Shown: one piece after another, positions 53,212-61,604 of the stretch | Layout of the letters: each line of letters begins with the position of its first letter | How positions within the stretch are numbered: position 1 is the stretch's first letter | Source: Streptomyces sedi | Lineage (GTDB): Bacteria; Actinomycetota; Actinomycetes; Streptomycetales; Streptomycetaceae | DNA: 64,000 nt | NCBI RefSeq assembly: GCF_006335015.1 | Contig: NZ_VDGT01000003.1 | Location: 372,001 to 436,000 of the forward strand | Direction of reading: 5' to 3' | Position numbers and translations under genes: made by a program | Notes under the pieces: generated by a model | Databases searched by the model: none | The model's input: only the letters and a program-made list of their open reading frames with translations | What the model was told of the DNA's origin: nothing

Positions 53212-55301
53212 CATGGGGGGACGAGGGGGGCGCACGACTCGACGACGAGAACGCCTTCGAACTCCTCGCGCCGCTCGTCGCCGCCGCCACCGTACGCATC
53301 CATCCGCCGCCGACCGGGTATGCCGAGGGCGAGCCGGTGCCCCCGCCGTGGGGCAGCGGGTTCTTCGTCGCTCCCGAGTGGGTGCTCACCTGCGCCCATG
53401 TGGCCCTCTCGGGAGGAGGCGCCCAGGGAGGGAGGCGCGAGGTGGGGCTGACCTTCAGAGGTGTGGACCGCCCGGTCCCCGGCCGCGTCGAGTGGGCCCG
53501 GCCGGAGGCGGCGCCGTGGGACGGCGGGACGTGGCCGGCCCCCGATCTGGCCCTGGTCCGGCTCCACGCGCCGCCGCCCCCGCCGCCCGAGGGCCCGGGG
53601 TGTGTCTGGCTGAGCGAGCGCACCGCCCGCCTCTTCACCCGCGACGAGGTCGCCTTCTTCGGCTCCACGGAGATCGCGGGGGAGGTGGTGGACGTCAGCG
53701 GCCGGTGCACCGTCAAGGGCGAGATGGGCTCCGAGGGCCTGCTGCGCCTGGGCAACGAGGACGAGCTGCTGCACGGGATCTCCGGAGGCCCGCTGGTCGA
53801 CCTGGCACGCGGCGAGGTGATCGGCGTGGTCAAGGGCCGCAGGGCCGCTCGGGACGGGGGGTTGGCCACCTCCGTCATCCAGCTGCGGCGGCTGCCGGCG
53901 CCGGCGGGGCCGGTGCTCGGGCTCGGGGACGACCTCTACCAGGCCGTCGTCCACGGCCACGACGCGTACCACGCCGAGCGTCACCTGGGCGCCGACTCGG
54001 GCCAGCCCACCTGGACCGACGCGCAGAACCAGCTGCCCGCCGCCACCGGCGTGCTCACCCCGGGACAGCGCGTCAAGCTGCTGGGGCTGATGGCGGCGCT
54101 GCCGCCGCCGCTCTCGACGCCCCGGCTGGACGCGCTGGTCGGCGAGCTGCGCGGCAGACCCTACGAGGGGTCGCTGCCCGCGCCGCGCGGCTGGCGGGAC
54201 GGGTTCGGCCTCCTCCACGAGCTGCGGGGCGAGTTCACCGGGCTGGAGGCGGTGCTGCGCTACGCGCTCCACGTGGCCACCGACGAGCGCCCCTATCCGG
54301 CGAAGCCCGGCAGGGAGAAGCGGCTGCTGGAGCGGATGGACACCATGGCGGAGGACGCTCCGACGCTGCCGCGCCGGGTCCGCAAGCGGTTGCAGCTGGA
54401 GAAGCAGGCCAGGCTGGCACACGCGGACCCCTGGTGGGCCACGCGCCAGCCGATGGGCGTGGACCGGCTGTTGGCCGCTTCCGTGGTCAGGCTGGACTCG
54501 CTCGCCGTGCTGGAGCTGGACTCCCGCTTCTGGGAGGCGAACGGCTACGACTGGCGGGTCTGCGCCAGGCCGAGCGGCAGGAACGACCCGATCGACGGGG
54601 CGACCGAGGTCGGCGATCTCAGGCGGCCACCGGAGCGGCTGCTGGCGGCGCTGGTCGAGGCGTTCCGGCGGGGCGACGAGCCGGGCTCGCCGGTGCCGCT
54701 CCAGGTGGCGGTGCCGTACTCGTTGCTCCAGGTCCCGTTCGACCAGTGGCGGTTGACGCCCGACGGGCCGACCCTCGGTGAGGTCAGGCCGGTGGTGGTG
54801 CGCTGCACGGACCCGATGCCCGGTGCCGAGGACGGGGAGGAGCTCGCGACGCTGCGGCGGGCGCGCTGGGTCGCCGCGCACGAGGGGCGGCTGGTGGCGG
54901 ACGTGCTCGACTGCCACGACGGGCTGCCGCGCGCCCTGCCGGAGCGGTCGGCGCTGCTGGGCAGGGAGTTGACGACGGTTCCCGTGCTGTGCCGGGCGCC
55001 CGCCGTCGGCGGCGAGCCGGCCGCGCTGCACCGGGTCATGGCCAGCGGGTACAACGTGATCCTGTGGCAGCGCGAGCTGGCGGCGCGCGACGCCTCGTGC
55101 GACCACCTGCACGACTCCCTGGCGCACCTGGTCGGCGGCGGTGCGTGCGACCGGCTGGTGGAGAGCCTCTGGCGGATGCGTGAGGCGGCCGGTACCGCTC
55201 CGGACGGGATGTCGTCACCCTCCTGGATGAGCGATCTCGCCCTGCTCTATGGCGAACCGGAGGGCGAGGTTCCCGAAGAGGACTTCCTGGAGGCGCCGTG
55301 A
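53208..55301 (+). CDS. trypsin-like serine protease fused to VMAP-M/VMAP-C domains
   Basis: The 697-residue protein starts at ATG 53208, overlapping Trypco1. Residues 1-230 are a trypsin-like protease with an intact triad: H64 in LTCAHV, D113 in APDLALV and S192 in GISGGP. The middle (about 255-420) is a helical VMAP-M-like region, and the C-terminal third is VMAP-C (YDWRVCAR, VPFDQWRL, NVILWQREL). VMAP proteins are the variable effector-bearing partner of MoxR-vWA ternary conflict systems. The protease is probably the effector unleashed on sensing (inference). No signal peptide is seen, so it acts inside the cell. Confidence 0.9.
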   Translation: MTWGDEGGARLDDENAFELLAPLVAAATVRIHPPPTGYAEGEPVPPPWGSGFFVAPEWVLTCAHVALSGGGAQGGRREVGLTFRGVDRPVPGRVEWARPEAAPWDGGTWPAPDLALVRLHAPPPPPPEGPGCVWLSERTARLFTRDEVAFFGSTEIAGEVVDVSGRCTVKGEMGSEGLLRLGNEDELLHGISGGPLVDLARGEVIGVVKGRRAARDGGLATSVIQLRRLPAPAGPVLGLGDDLYQAVVHGHDAYHAERHLGADSGQPTWTDAQNQLPAATGVLTPGQRVKLLGLMAALPPPLSTPRLDALVGELRGRPYEGSLPAPRGWRDGFGLLHELRGEFTGLEAVLRYALHVATDERPYPAKPGREKRLLERMDTMAEDAPTLPRRVRKRLQLEKQARLAHADPWWATRQPMGVDRLLAASVVRLDSLAVLELDSRFWEANGYDWRVCARPSGRNDPIDGATEVGDLRRPPERLLAALVEAFRRGDEPGSPVPLQVAVPYSLLQVPFDQWRLTPDGPTLGEVRPVVVRCTDPMPGAEDGEELATLRRARWVAAHEGRLVADVLDCHDGLPRALPERSALLGRELTTVPVLCRAPAVGGEPAALHRVMASGYNVILWQRELAARDASCDHLHDSLAHLVGGGACDRLVESLWRMREAAGTAPDGMSSPSWMSDLALLYGEPEGEVPEEDFLEAP

Positions 55302-55430
55302 CGGCGCGGCGGGCGAAGGTGACGCGAACCGGTCGCATCCCCTGGGCGCGGCCCCCCGCCCCGGCTACGGTCGGGAGCGTCGGAGGCCGGGCGCACACCC
55401 ACACGGCCCAGTACCGACGAGGAGGACGCG

Positions 55431-56504
55431 GTGGCAGTCTCTGAAACCAACGGTCAGGAAGGTCCCGCCGGACGCGAGTCGGCGGGCGGCGAGTGGCTGA
55501 TCTACCGGGGCACGGGCGAGCGGCACGAGGGCATCCGCGCGCTTCCGAAGCCGCCGCCGTGGCGCGACTTCGACGGCGGCGGCCATCCGTTGGTCGCGCC
55601 GGGCCCCGACACGGACAGCGTCTCGGCGCGCCGGCTGGGCGCGTTCCGCCATCTGGCGGAGATGCACCGCCCCAGCGCCGAGGAGCTGGAGATCATAAAT
55701 GCGGCGCTCTATCTGCGCCGTCCCCTGCTTGTCACCGGAAGCCCGGGCACGGGCAAGAGCACCCTGGCCCACTCGGTCGCGTTCGAGCTGGGGCTCGGCC
55801 GGGTGCTGCACTGGCCGGTCGTCAGCCGCAGCCGGCTGGAGGACGGGCTCTACCACTACGACGCCATCGCCCGACTCCAGGACGCGCAGATCGCGGCGAG
55901 CGGAAGGGCCGCCGGGCTGCCCTCCGCCGCCGTGCCCGGCGGCATCGGCAGCTATCTGCGGCTGGGGCCGCTCGGCACGGCGCTGCTGCCCACGGCGAAG
56001 CCGCGGGTGCTGCTGATCGACGAGTTGGACAAGAGTGACATCGACCTGCCCAACGACCTGTTGAACGTGTTGGAGGAGGGCGAGTTCACCCTTCCCGAGC
56101 TCCAGCGCATCGCGGAGCGCGAGCCGGAGGTCGAGGTGCTGAACGACGACGGCGCCAAGGTCACGGTCAGGGAGGGCAGGGTCCGCTGTCACGCCTTCCC
56201 GTTCGTCGTGCTGACCAGCAACGGGGAGCGGGACTTCCCCGCGCCGCTGCTGCGCCGCTGCATCCCGTTGCGGCTGGGCCGGCCGGACCACGAGCGGCTG
56301 GCGACGGTGGTCAGGGCGCATCTGGGGGATGACCTGACCAGGGTGGGGGAGGATCTGATCAGCCGCTTCCTGGAGCGTTCCCGTACCGAACAGCTCGCCA
56401 CCGACCAGTTGTTGAACGCCATCTACCTCACCCACCACGCCGAGCTGCCCACCCGCGACCGACTGGCCGACATGCTGATCCAGCGCCTCGACCAACCCAG
56501 GTAG
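55431..56504 (+). CDS. MoxR-type AAA+ ATPase
   Basis: The 357-residue protein starts at GTG 55431 (GAGGAGG RBS). Walker A is GSPGTGKST (103-111), Walker B LLIDELDK (194-201), with sensor 1 VVLTSNGERDF and an Arg-finger region LLRRCIPL. The MoxR helix-2 insert region is present. It starts 130 bp after the protease gene and ends 6 bp before the vWA gene. In the ternary architecture the ATPase remodels the vWA-effector complex. NTP hydrolysis is predicted to be competent because all motifs are intact. Confidence 0.92.
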   Translation: MAVSETNGQEGPAGRESAGGEWLIYRGTGERHEGIRALPKPPPWRDFDGGGHPLVAPGPDTDSVSARRLGAFRHLAEMHRPSAEELEIINAALYLRRPLLVTGSPGTGKSTLAHSVAFELGLGRVLHWPVVSRSRLEDGLYHYDAIARLQDAQIAASGRAAGLPSAAVPGGIGSYLRLGPLGTALLPTAKPRVLLIDELDKSDIDLPNDLLNVLEEGEFTLPELQRIAEREPEVEVLNDDGAKVTVREGRVRCHAFPFVVLTSNGERDFPAPLLRRCIPLRLGRPDHERLATVVRAHLGDDLTRVGEDLISRFLERSRTEQLATDQLLNAIYLTHHAELPTRDRLADMLIQRLDQPR

Positions 56505-56510
56505 GCACCC

Positions 56511-59500
56511 ATGTCCCACGCGGCCCGCCCCGACCGACTGGCGTCCCTGGTCGCCGCCCTGCGCGGCGCCGGGTTCGACCCGACGTGGAAGGACCTGTCC
56601 GACGCGCTCTGGCTGGCCCAGTACACCCGGGGCGGCGCCGAGGAGGCACCGAGCGGTCAGGGGGACGGGCGGAGTGCGCGCCAACGGTCCGAGCCGGCGC
56701 ACGAGCGGGCGCGAACGGAGAGTCCGGAGCGCGCATCGGAGGACGAGCGCCCCCCGGAGGCCGCGGCGGAGGAACGGCCCGCGGCGCCCGGCCGGGCCCC
56801 CCGCGCCGACGACGACACCGTCTCGCTCTACGCGGACCCCGGGGGGTCGGCCCGCGGGGACGCGACGCGGCCGGGCGCGGAGGCGCTGCCCGTCGGCGTG
56901 CCCGAGGCCAGGGCGCTGCCCGGGCTGCTCGAAATGGAGCGCGCGCTGCGCCCGCTGCGCCGCTACACGCCGCCGACCGGGCCGCCGCGCCGCCCGCACC
57001 GGGGGCTGGTGCTCGACGAGCCGGAGACGGCGCAGCGCACCGCGCGCGCCGGCGGGCTGCTCACGCCGGTCTTCCGCGCCGAGCCACGCGGCCACACCGA
57101 GCTCCAGCTGCTGATGGACGCCGCGCCCGCGATGCGGGTCTGGCAGCGGATGCTGGGCGAACTGGCCGAGGTCTTCGGCAGGTTGGGCGCCTTTCGGGAC
57201 ATCCAGGTGCACTATCTGCACCGCTCGCCCGACGGCAGCCCCGCGGTCAGCCGCAGGTTCGACCCGGAGGGCGCCGCGCTGCGCCCGGCCAGACAGCTGG
57301 GCGACCCCACCGGACGGCGGCTGACCGTGGTGGTCAGCGACTGCGCCGGGCCGCTGTGGCGGGAGGGCGCGGCGCACCGGCTGCTGCACGGCCTGGCGCG
57401 GCACGCGCCCGTCGCCGTGGTGCAGCCGCTGCCCCAGCGGCTGTGGCCGCGCACCCGACTGCCGGCCAGCAGTGGCGCGTTGCTGCGCGAGCCGGGGCCG
57501 GCGGGCTCGGTGCGGCTGCGCTTCCTGGCCGAGGGGCTGTCCGCCGCCCGGCCGGTCCCCGCGCGGGCCGTGCCGGTGCCGCTGTTGCCGCCGACGGCCG
57601 CGGCGCTGGGCGCCTGGGCCGGGCTGTTGGCCGGCACGGGCCCCGGCCGGGTGCCGGCCGCCGTCGGCTGGGTCCGCGCCGACCAGCCGGCGGCCGGCCC
57701 GCGCCGCGCGGCGGGCGGCGGCCGGCCACCGGCCGAGGCGCTGGCGCGCTTCCGGGCCTCGGCGTCGCCCGGCGCGGTCCGGCTGGCCGTCTATCTGGCG
57801 GCGGCGCCGCTCTTTCTGCCGGTGATGCAGCTGATCCAGCGGACCATGCTCCCGGACTCCGGCCCCTCCGAGCTGTCCGAGGTGCTGCTCGGCGGGCTGC
57901 TGCGCCGGCTGGACGAGCCCCCGCCGGGCTCGCCCTCGGACGGGCTGTGGTTCACCTTCGCCGACGGGGTGCACGAGACGCTGCTGACGGAACTGGGCCA
58001 CGACGAGGCGCTGTTGGTGCTCAAGCACTGCTCCGGTTACGTGGCCAGGCGCTTCGGCGACGCGGGCCCGAACTTCCCGGCCCTGGCGCTGGCGCAGCTC
58101 TCCGGCGCCGGGGGCGGCGCGGCGCGCGCGCTCGCCGAGGCGGCCGGGGTGTCCGGGGTGTCCGGGGTGGACGAGGAGGGGGCGGCGTTGCCGCGCCCCT
58201 TCGCCGAGGTGGCGGCGAAGGTGCTGCGCCGCTTTCTGCCGGTCGCCCCGCTCCCGCCGCGCGAGGCGGGGCGGGGCCGGGCCGCGCCCTCCCGGGTGGT
58301 CCGGCGCGCCAGGGAGCTGACCGCCGCCTACGAGGAGGACGGCCAGGTCCGTCATCTGCTGGCGGCCGTCGACCTGTTGCGGCACGCGGTGGCGGAGCGG
58401 CCGGAGCCGGAGCTCTGGGCCGACCTGGCCGAGGGGCTGCTGCGGCTCTGGCGGGCGCAGCGCGACGGGGAGCTGTTGACGGAGGCGGAACGCGCGGCGC
58501 GCACGGCCGCGGCGCACGCCGGCTCGCACCGGGGGCGCACGGTGCTGGCCCGGGTGCTGCACACCCGGGCGGCGGAGCGGAGGTCCGCGGGGGACACCAG
58601 GGGCGCGCTGGAGCTGTGGCGGCTGGCCGACAGGGAGTTCGCGGCGGTGCAGGCCACCCCGGGGCTCGACCGGGACGCGGCGCTCGGCGTCACGTTGGAC
58701 CGGGTCGAGGTGCTGACCGCGCAGTGGCGGCTCGGCGGGGACAGCACGCTGCTTCAGGAGAGCGTCGGCATCGTGGAGGCGGTTGCCGACGCCTGGCCGG
58801 CGGACGAGCCGCAGCCCAGCGGCCTCTGGCTGGCGCACGGTCGCGCGCTGCTGCTGCTCGCCGACGCGGCGCGCGGCGGGGAACGCGTCGGGGTGCACGC
58901 CGGTCAGGCCGCGGACTCGCTGCGGCAGGGCTGTCGGGCGCTGGAGGGCGAGCGCGCGCCGGCGCGCACGCGGGTGCGCGCGCTGCTGGACCTGGTGGAC
59001 GCGCTGTTGCGCACCGAGCAGGAGTGGCGGCAGGCGGGCGAGGTGATCGAGACGGCGACCCGGCTGGCCGACGACCCCTCGTCGCGTTCCGCCTGCCTGG
59101 CCCGGGCGGGCCGGCTGGCGGTCCGCGCCTTCGAACGGGACGGGCAGGTCTCGGAGTTGGAGGCGGCGGCGGCCAGGTTCGAGGAGGCCGGCCGGCTGGT
59201 CTCGCGTGACCGCCCCGAGTACAGCGCGCTGATCGAGGAGTGGGGTGCCGCGCTGCTGCGGCGCGCCGACCGGGAGGACGGGGCGCCGTTCGTCTCGCGG
59301 GCGGTGCGGGTGCTGCGGGACTGCCGGATGGAGACGGCCGCCGACGACCCCCGGCTGCCGGCGCGGCTGCTGCTGCTGGGCAGGGCGTTGACCGCGCGGT
59401 ACCGGGACGCGGTGGACATGGTCGACCTGAGGGAGGCCGAGCACCTCTTCCAGCGGGCGGCCAGGCACTCGGGCGAGCCGTTGACCAGGGCGCGCGCCCT

Positions 59501-59822
59501 GCTGGAGCTGGGGGACACCCACCGTCGGGTGTTCCGCCACACCCGGGGTTTCGAGCGGCTCGACTACGCGGCCGAGGCGTATGGCGCCGCCGCGTCGGCG
59601 GCCCGTGCGGCGGAGGCGGAGGCGGTCGACCCGGCGGAGCCGGTGCGGCTGGCGGCCACCGCGCTCCACCAGCGCGGCGCCGTCTTCGAGGTGGCCCGCA
59701 GACCGCTGGCCGCCGGCGACGCCTACCGCGCGGCGCTGACGCAGTGGCGCCGGCTGCCGGACGAGGAGAAGTCGGGCGCGGAGACCGTCGCCCGTCTGGA
59801 GGCCCTGCTGCGCGAACGCTGA
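56511..59822 (+). CDS. SAV_2336-family vWA-TPR protein (ternary conflict system component)
   Basis: The 1103-residue protein starts at ATG 56511, 6 bp after the ATPase. Residues 1-50 resemble the SAV_2336 N-terminal helical domain, followed by a 100-residue acidic/Pro linker. About 190-390 is a vWA-like domain (LLMDAAPAMRVWQR, VVVSDCAGPLW, AVVQPLPQRLW) whose MIDAS DxSxS is degenerate (DAAPAM). A triple GVS repeat lies at 544-551. From about 600 to the end are TPR-like helices. It is the likely client adaptor of the MoxR ATPase. The domain loss at MIDAS is common in this family. A strongly biased C-rich segment follows the stop codon. Confidence 0.85.
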   Translation: MSHAARPDRLASLVAALRGAGFDPTWKDLSDALWLAQYTRGGAEEAPSGQGDGRSARQRSEPAHERARTESPERASEDERPPEAAAEERPAAPGRAPRADDDTVSLYADPGGSARGDATRPGAEALPVGVPEARALPGLLEMERALRPLRRYTPPTGPPRRPHRGLVLDEPETAQRTARAGGLLTPVFRAEPRGHTELQLLMDAAPAMRVWQRMLGELAEVFGRLGAFRDIQVHYLHRSPDGSPAVSRRFDPEGAALRPARQLGDPTGRRLTVVVSDCAGPLWREGAAHRLLHGLARHAPVAVVQPLPQRLWPRTRLPASSGALLREPGPAGSVRLRFLAEGLSAARPVPARAVPVPLLPPTAAALGAWAGLLAGTGPGRVPAAVGWVRADQPAAGPRRAAGGGRPPAEALARFRASASPGAVRLAVYLAAAPLFLPVMQLIQRTMLPDSGPSELSEVLLGGLLRRLDEPPPGSPSDGLWFTFADGVHETLLTELGHDEALLVLKHCSGYVARRFGDAGPNFPALALAQLSGAGGGAARALAEAAGVSGVSGVDEEGAALPRPFAEVAAKVLRRFLPVAPLPPREAGRGRAAPSRVVRRARELTAAYEEDGQVRHLLAAVDLLRHAVAERPEPELWADLAEGLLRLWRAQRDGELLTEAERAARTAAAHAGSHRGRTVLARVLHTRAAERRSAGDTRGALELWRLADREFAAVQATPGLDRDAALGVTLDRVEVLTAQWRLGGDSTLLQESVGIVEAVADAWPADEPQPSGLWLAHGRALLLLADAARGGERVGVHAGQAADSLRQGCRALEGERAPARTRVRALLDLVDALLRTEQEWRQAGEVIETATRLADDPSSRSACLARAGRLAVRAFERDGQVSELEAAAARFEEAGRLVSRDRPEYSALIEEWGAALLRRADREDGAPFVSRAVRVLRDCRMETAADDPRLPARLLLLGRALTARYRDAVDMVDLREAEHLFQRAARHSGEPLTRARALLELGDTHRRVFRHTRGFERLDYAAEAYGAAASAARAAEAEAVDPAEPVRLAATALHQRGAVFEVARRPLAAGDAYRAALTQWRRLPDEEKSGAETVARLEALLRER

Positions 59823-60010
59823 GAGCCCGCCCCGCCGCACACCCCCCCGACCGCTCACCCGCCCCGCCGCACATCCCCCGGCCCCGCCGCCCCGCCGCCA
59901 GCCGCCCGCCGCTCGCGCGCTCCGCGCCCCGCTCGCGCGCCCGGCGCGCGCCGCGACCACCCGCCGTGCCGCGCGCCGTGCCGCGCGCTCCGCGCCCGGC
60001 CCGTTTCCCC
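59823..60010. repeat. cytosine-rich low-complexity tract
   Basis: About 190 bp is dominated by C on the plus strand (repeats such as CCCCGCCGC and GCCGCGCGC), with an abrupt change to G-rich GGGGAAT motifs (60026-60052) just before the precursor gene. It may be a structured or R-loop-prone spacer. No gene is visible. Confidence 0.6.
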
Positions 60011-60073
60011 CGCCGGGCGCCGGGGAATCCCCGTGGGGGGAATCGGGGCGTGGCAGAGGCGTGGGGAGGCGGC

Positions 60074-60286
60074 ATGACGACGGGTGCACGAGAGGCGGTA
60101 GCCTCGGGGGAATTGCCCGAGTTGCCCGATCTGTTGGCGTTGAGTCTGGCCGAGGTCCGGCGGATGGACCATCCGGTGCTGGAGTCGCTCCTCGCCGAGC
60201 TGCGCGAGCGGCTGGCCCGCCCCCGCGAGACGCTCTGGGACTTCGAAGAGGCGCCGAAGTCCAAGCCGCAGCGGCCGGACTGGTAA
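60074..60286 (+). CDS. FxsA-like RiPP precursor peptide, atypical core
   Basis: The 70-residue peptide starts at ATG 60074 behind GGGGAGG. The leader pattern (LPDLLALSLAEVRRMDHPVLESLLAEL) resembles FxSxx-COOH precursors. The C-terminus does not end in FxSxx, the motif that names the family. It carries WDF (residues 54-56) and ends PDW. It lies directly upstream of an FxsB-type maturase and an aKG/HExxH enzyme, which supports a RiPP role. Aromatic residues at 54, 56 and 70 are candidate crosslinking sites. It could instead be a degenerate precursor. Confidence 0.75.
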   Translation: MTTGAREAVASGELPELPDLLALSLAEVRRMDHPVLESLLAELRERLARPRETLWDFEEAPKSKPQRPDW

Positions 60287-60425
60287 CTTCGCTCTCTTTC
60301 GGTCCACTTGCGACCTTTTCCCGACCGGAAACGACCGGTGGGGTTTTCGTTCTGCCCGCCGTCGGAAGCCTCTCCCTTCAGGACGGGAGGCCGGTACGGA
60401 CGAGGCCCGGAGGGGAGGGACGCCC

Positions 60426-61604
60426 GTGGAGGCAACGACCCGGGCCCCCCGCCCGGCGCGGTGGGAGCCCGAGCCCTTCCGGCAGTTCGTCGTCAAGGTC
60501 AACAGCCGCTGCAACCTGGCCTGCCGCTACTGCTACATGTACTTCGCCGCCGACGACGGCTGGCGCCGGCAGCCCGTCGGCGCCTCCCCCGACACGTTGG
60601 AGTGGACCGCCAGACGCGTCGCGGAACACGCCGCCACCCACCGGCTGCCCGCCGTCTCCGTGGTGCTGCACGGTGGCGAGCCGCTGCTGACCGACCCCGC
60701 CGAACTGGGCGGGTTCGTCGACCGCGTGCGCACCCTGGTCCCCGCCGACTGCCGGGTGCTCGCCACCGTGCAGACCAACGGCACCCCGCTGACCGCCGAG
60801 CGGCTGCGGGCGCTGGCCGCCCACCGGATAGCGGTCGGGCTCAGCCTCGACGGCGGGCGCGCCCACCACAACCGGCTCCGCGTCGACCACGCCGGCCGCC
60901 CCGCCTGGCCCGCGCTCCACCGCGCCGCCCGGCTGCTCGCCTCGCCCGAACACCGGCCCGGCTACGCCGCCGTGCTCAGCGTGATCGATCCCGAAAGCGA
61001 CCCGATCGAGGTCTATCAGTCGCTGTTGGCCCTCGATCCACCCGCGCTCGATCTCCGACTGCCGCACGGCAACTGGACCGCCCCGCCCCCGGGACTCGAA
61101 GGCGCCCGCCCCGGCGTCGCGCGCCCCACCCCCTACGCCGACTGGCTGATCGCCGTCTTCGACCGCTGGTGGGCCGCCGAACGCCGGGTGCCGATCGCCC
61201 TCTTCGACGAGTGCCTGGCCGCGCTCCTCGGACAGCCCACCTCCGGCGGCCTGTTCGGGCTGCACCCGTTCAGCGCCGTGGTCGTCGAGACCGACGGCTC
61301 CATCGAGCAGATCGACGCGCTCAAGACCGCCTACCGGGGCGCCGCCGCCACCGGACTCCACGTCGCCACCGACCCGTTCGACGCCGCCCTGTCCCATCCG
61401 GGCATCGCCGCCCGCCAGTCGGGAACGGTCGCCCTCGCCGCGGGCTGCCGCGCCTGTCCGCTCCTCGACGTCTGCGGCGGCGGCAACCACGTCCACCGCT
61501 ACCGCGAGGGCCACGGCTTCGCCAACCCCTCGGTCTACTGCGCCGACCTGGCCGTCCTCATCCGGCACGTCGCCGAAGCGCTGCGCCGCGCGGTGACCCC
61601 GTGA
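60426..61604 (+). CDS. fxsB: FxsB-family cyclophane-forming radical SAM/SPASM peptide maturase
   Basis: The 392-residue protein starts at GTG 60426 (GGAGGGGAGGG RBS). The SAM-binding cluster is C29-x3-C33-x2-C36 (SRCNLACRYCYMYF). A GGEPL motif (about 80) follows. The SPASM part has C341, C344, C350 and C372, with the family ending GFANPSVYCADL. FxsB enzymes form C-C three-residue cyclophane links on a precursor. The stop codon overlaps the next gene (GTGA), so maturase and hydroxylase are co-translated. Substrate: presumably the 70-residue peptide upstream. Confidence 0.93.
   Translation: MEATTRAPRPARWEPEPFRQFVVKVNSRCNLACRYCYMYFAADDGWRRQPVGASPDTLEWTARRVAEHAATHRLPAVSVVLHGGEPLLTDPAELGGFVDRVRTLVPADCRVLATVQTNGTPLTAERLRALAAHRIAVGLSLDGGRAHHNRLRVDHAGRPAWPALHRAARLLASPEHRPGYAAVLSVIDPESDPIEVYQSLLALDPPALDLRLPHGNWTAPPPGLEGARPGVARPTPYADWLIAVFDRWWAAERRVPIALFDECLAALLGQPTSGGLFGLHPFSAVVVETDGSIEQIDALKTAYRGAAATGLHVATDPFDAALSHPGIAARQSGTVALAAGCRACPLLDVCGGGNHVHRYREGHGFANPSVYCADLAVLIRHVAEALRRAVTP

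Noticed and set aside
55365..60089. 1574-residue open frame on the minus strand
   Set aside because: It is antisense to MoxR and the SAV_2336 gene, is Arg/Gln/Gly-rich and has no domain; a GC-skew artefact.
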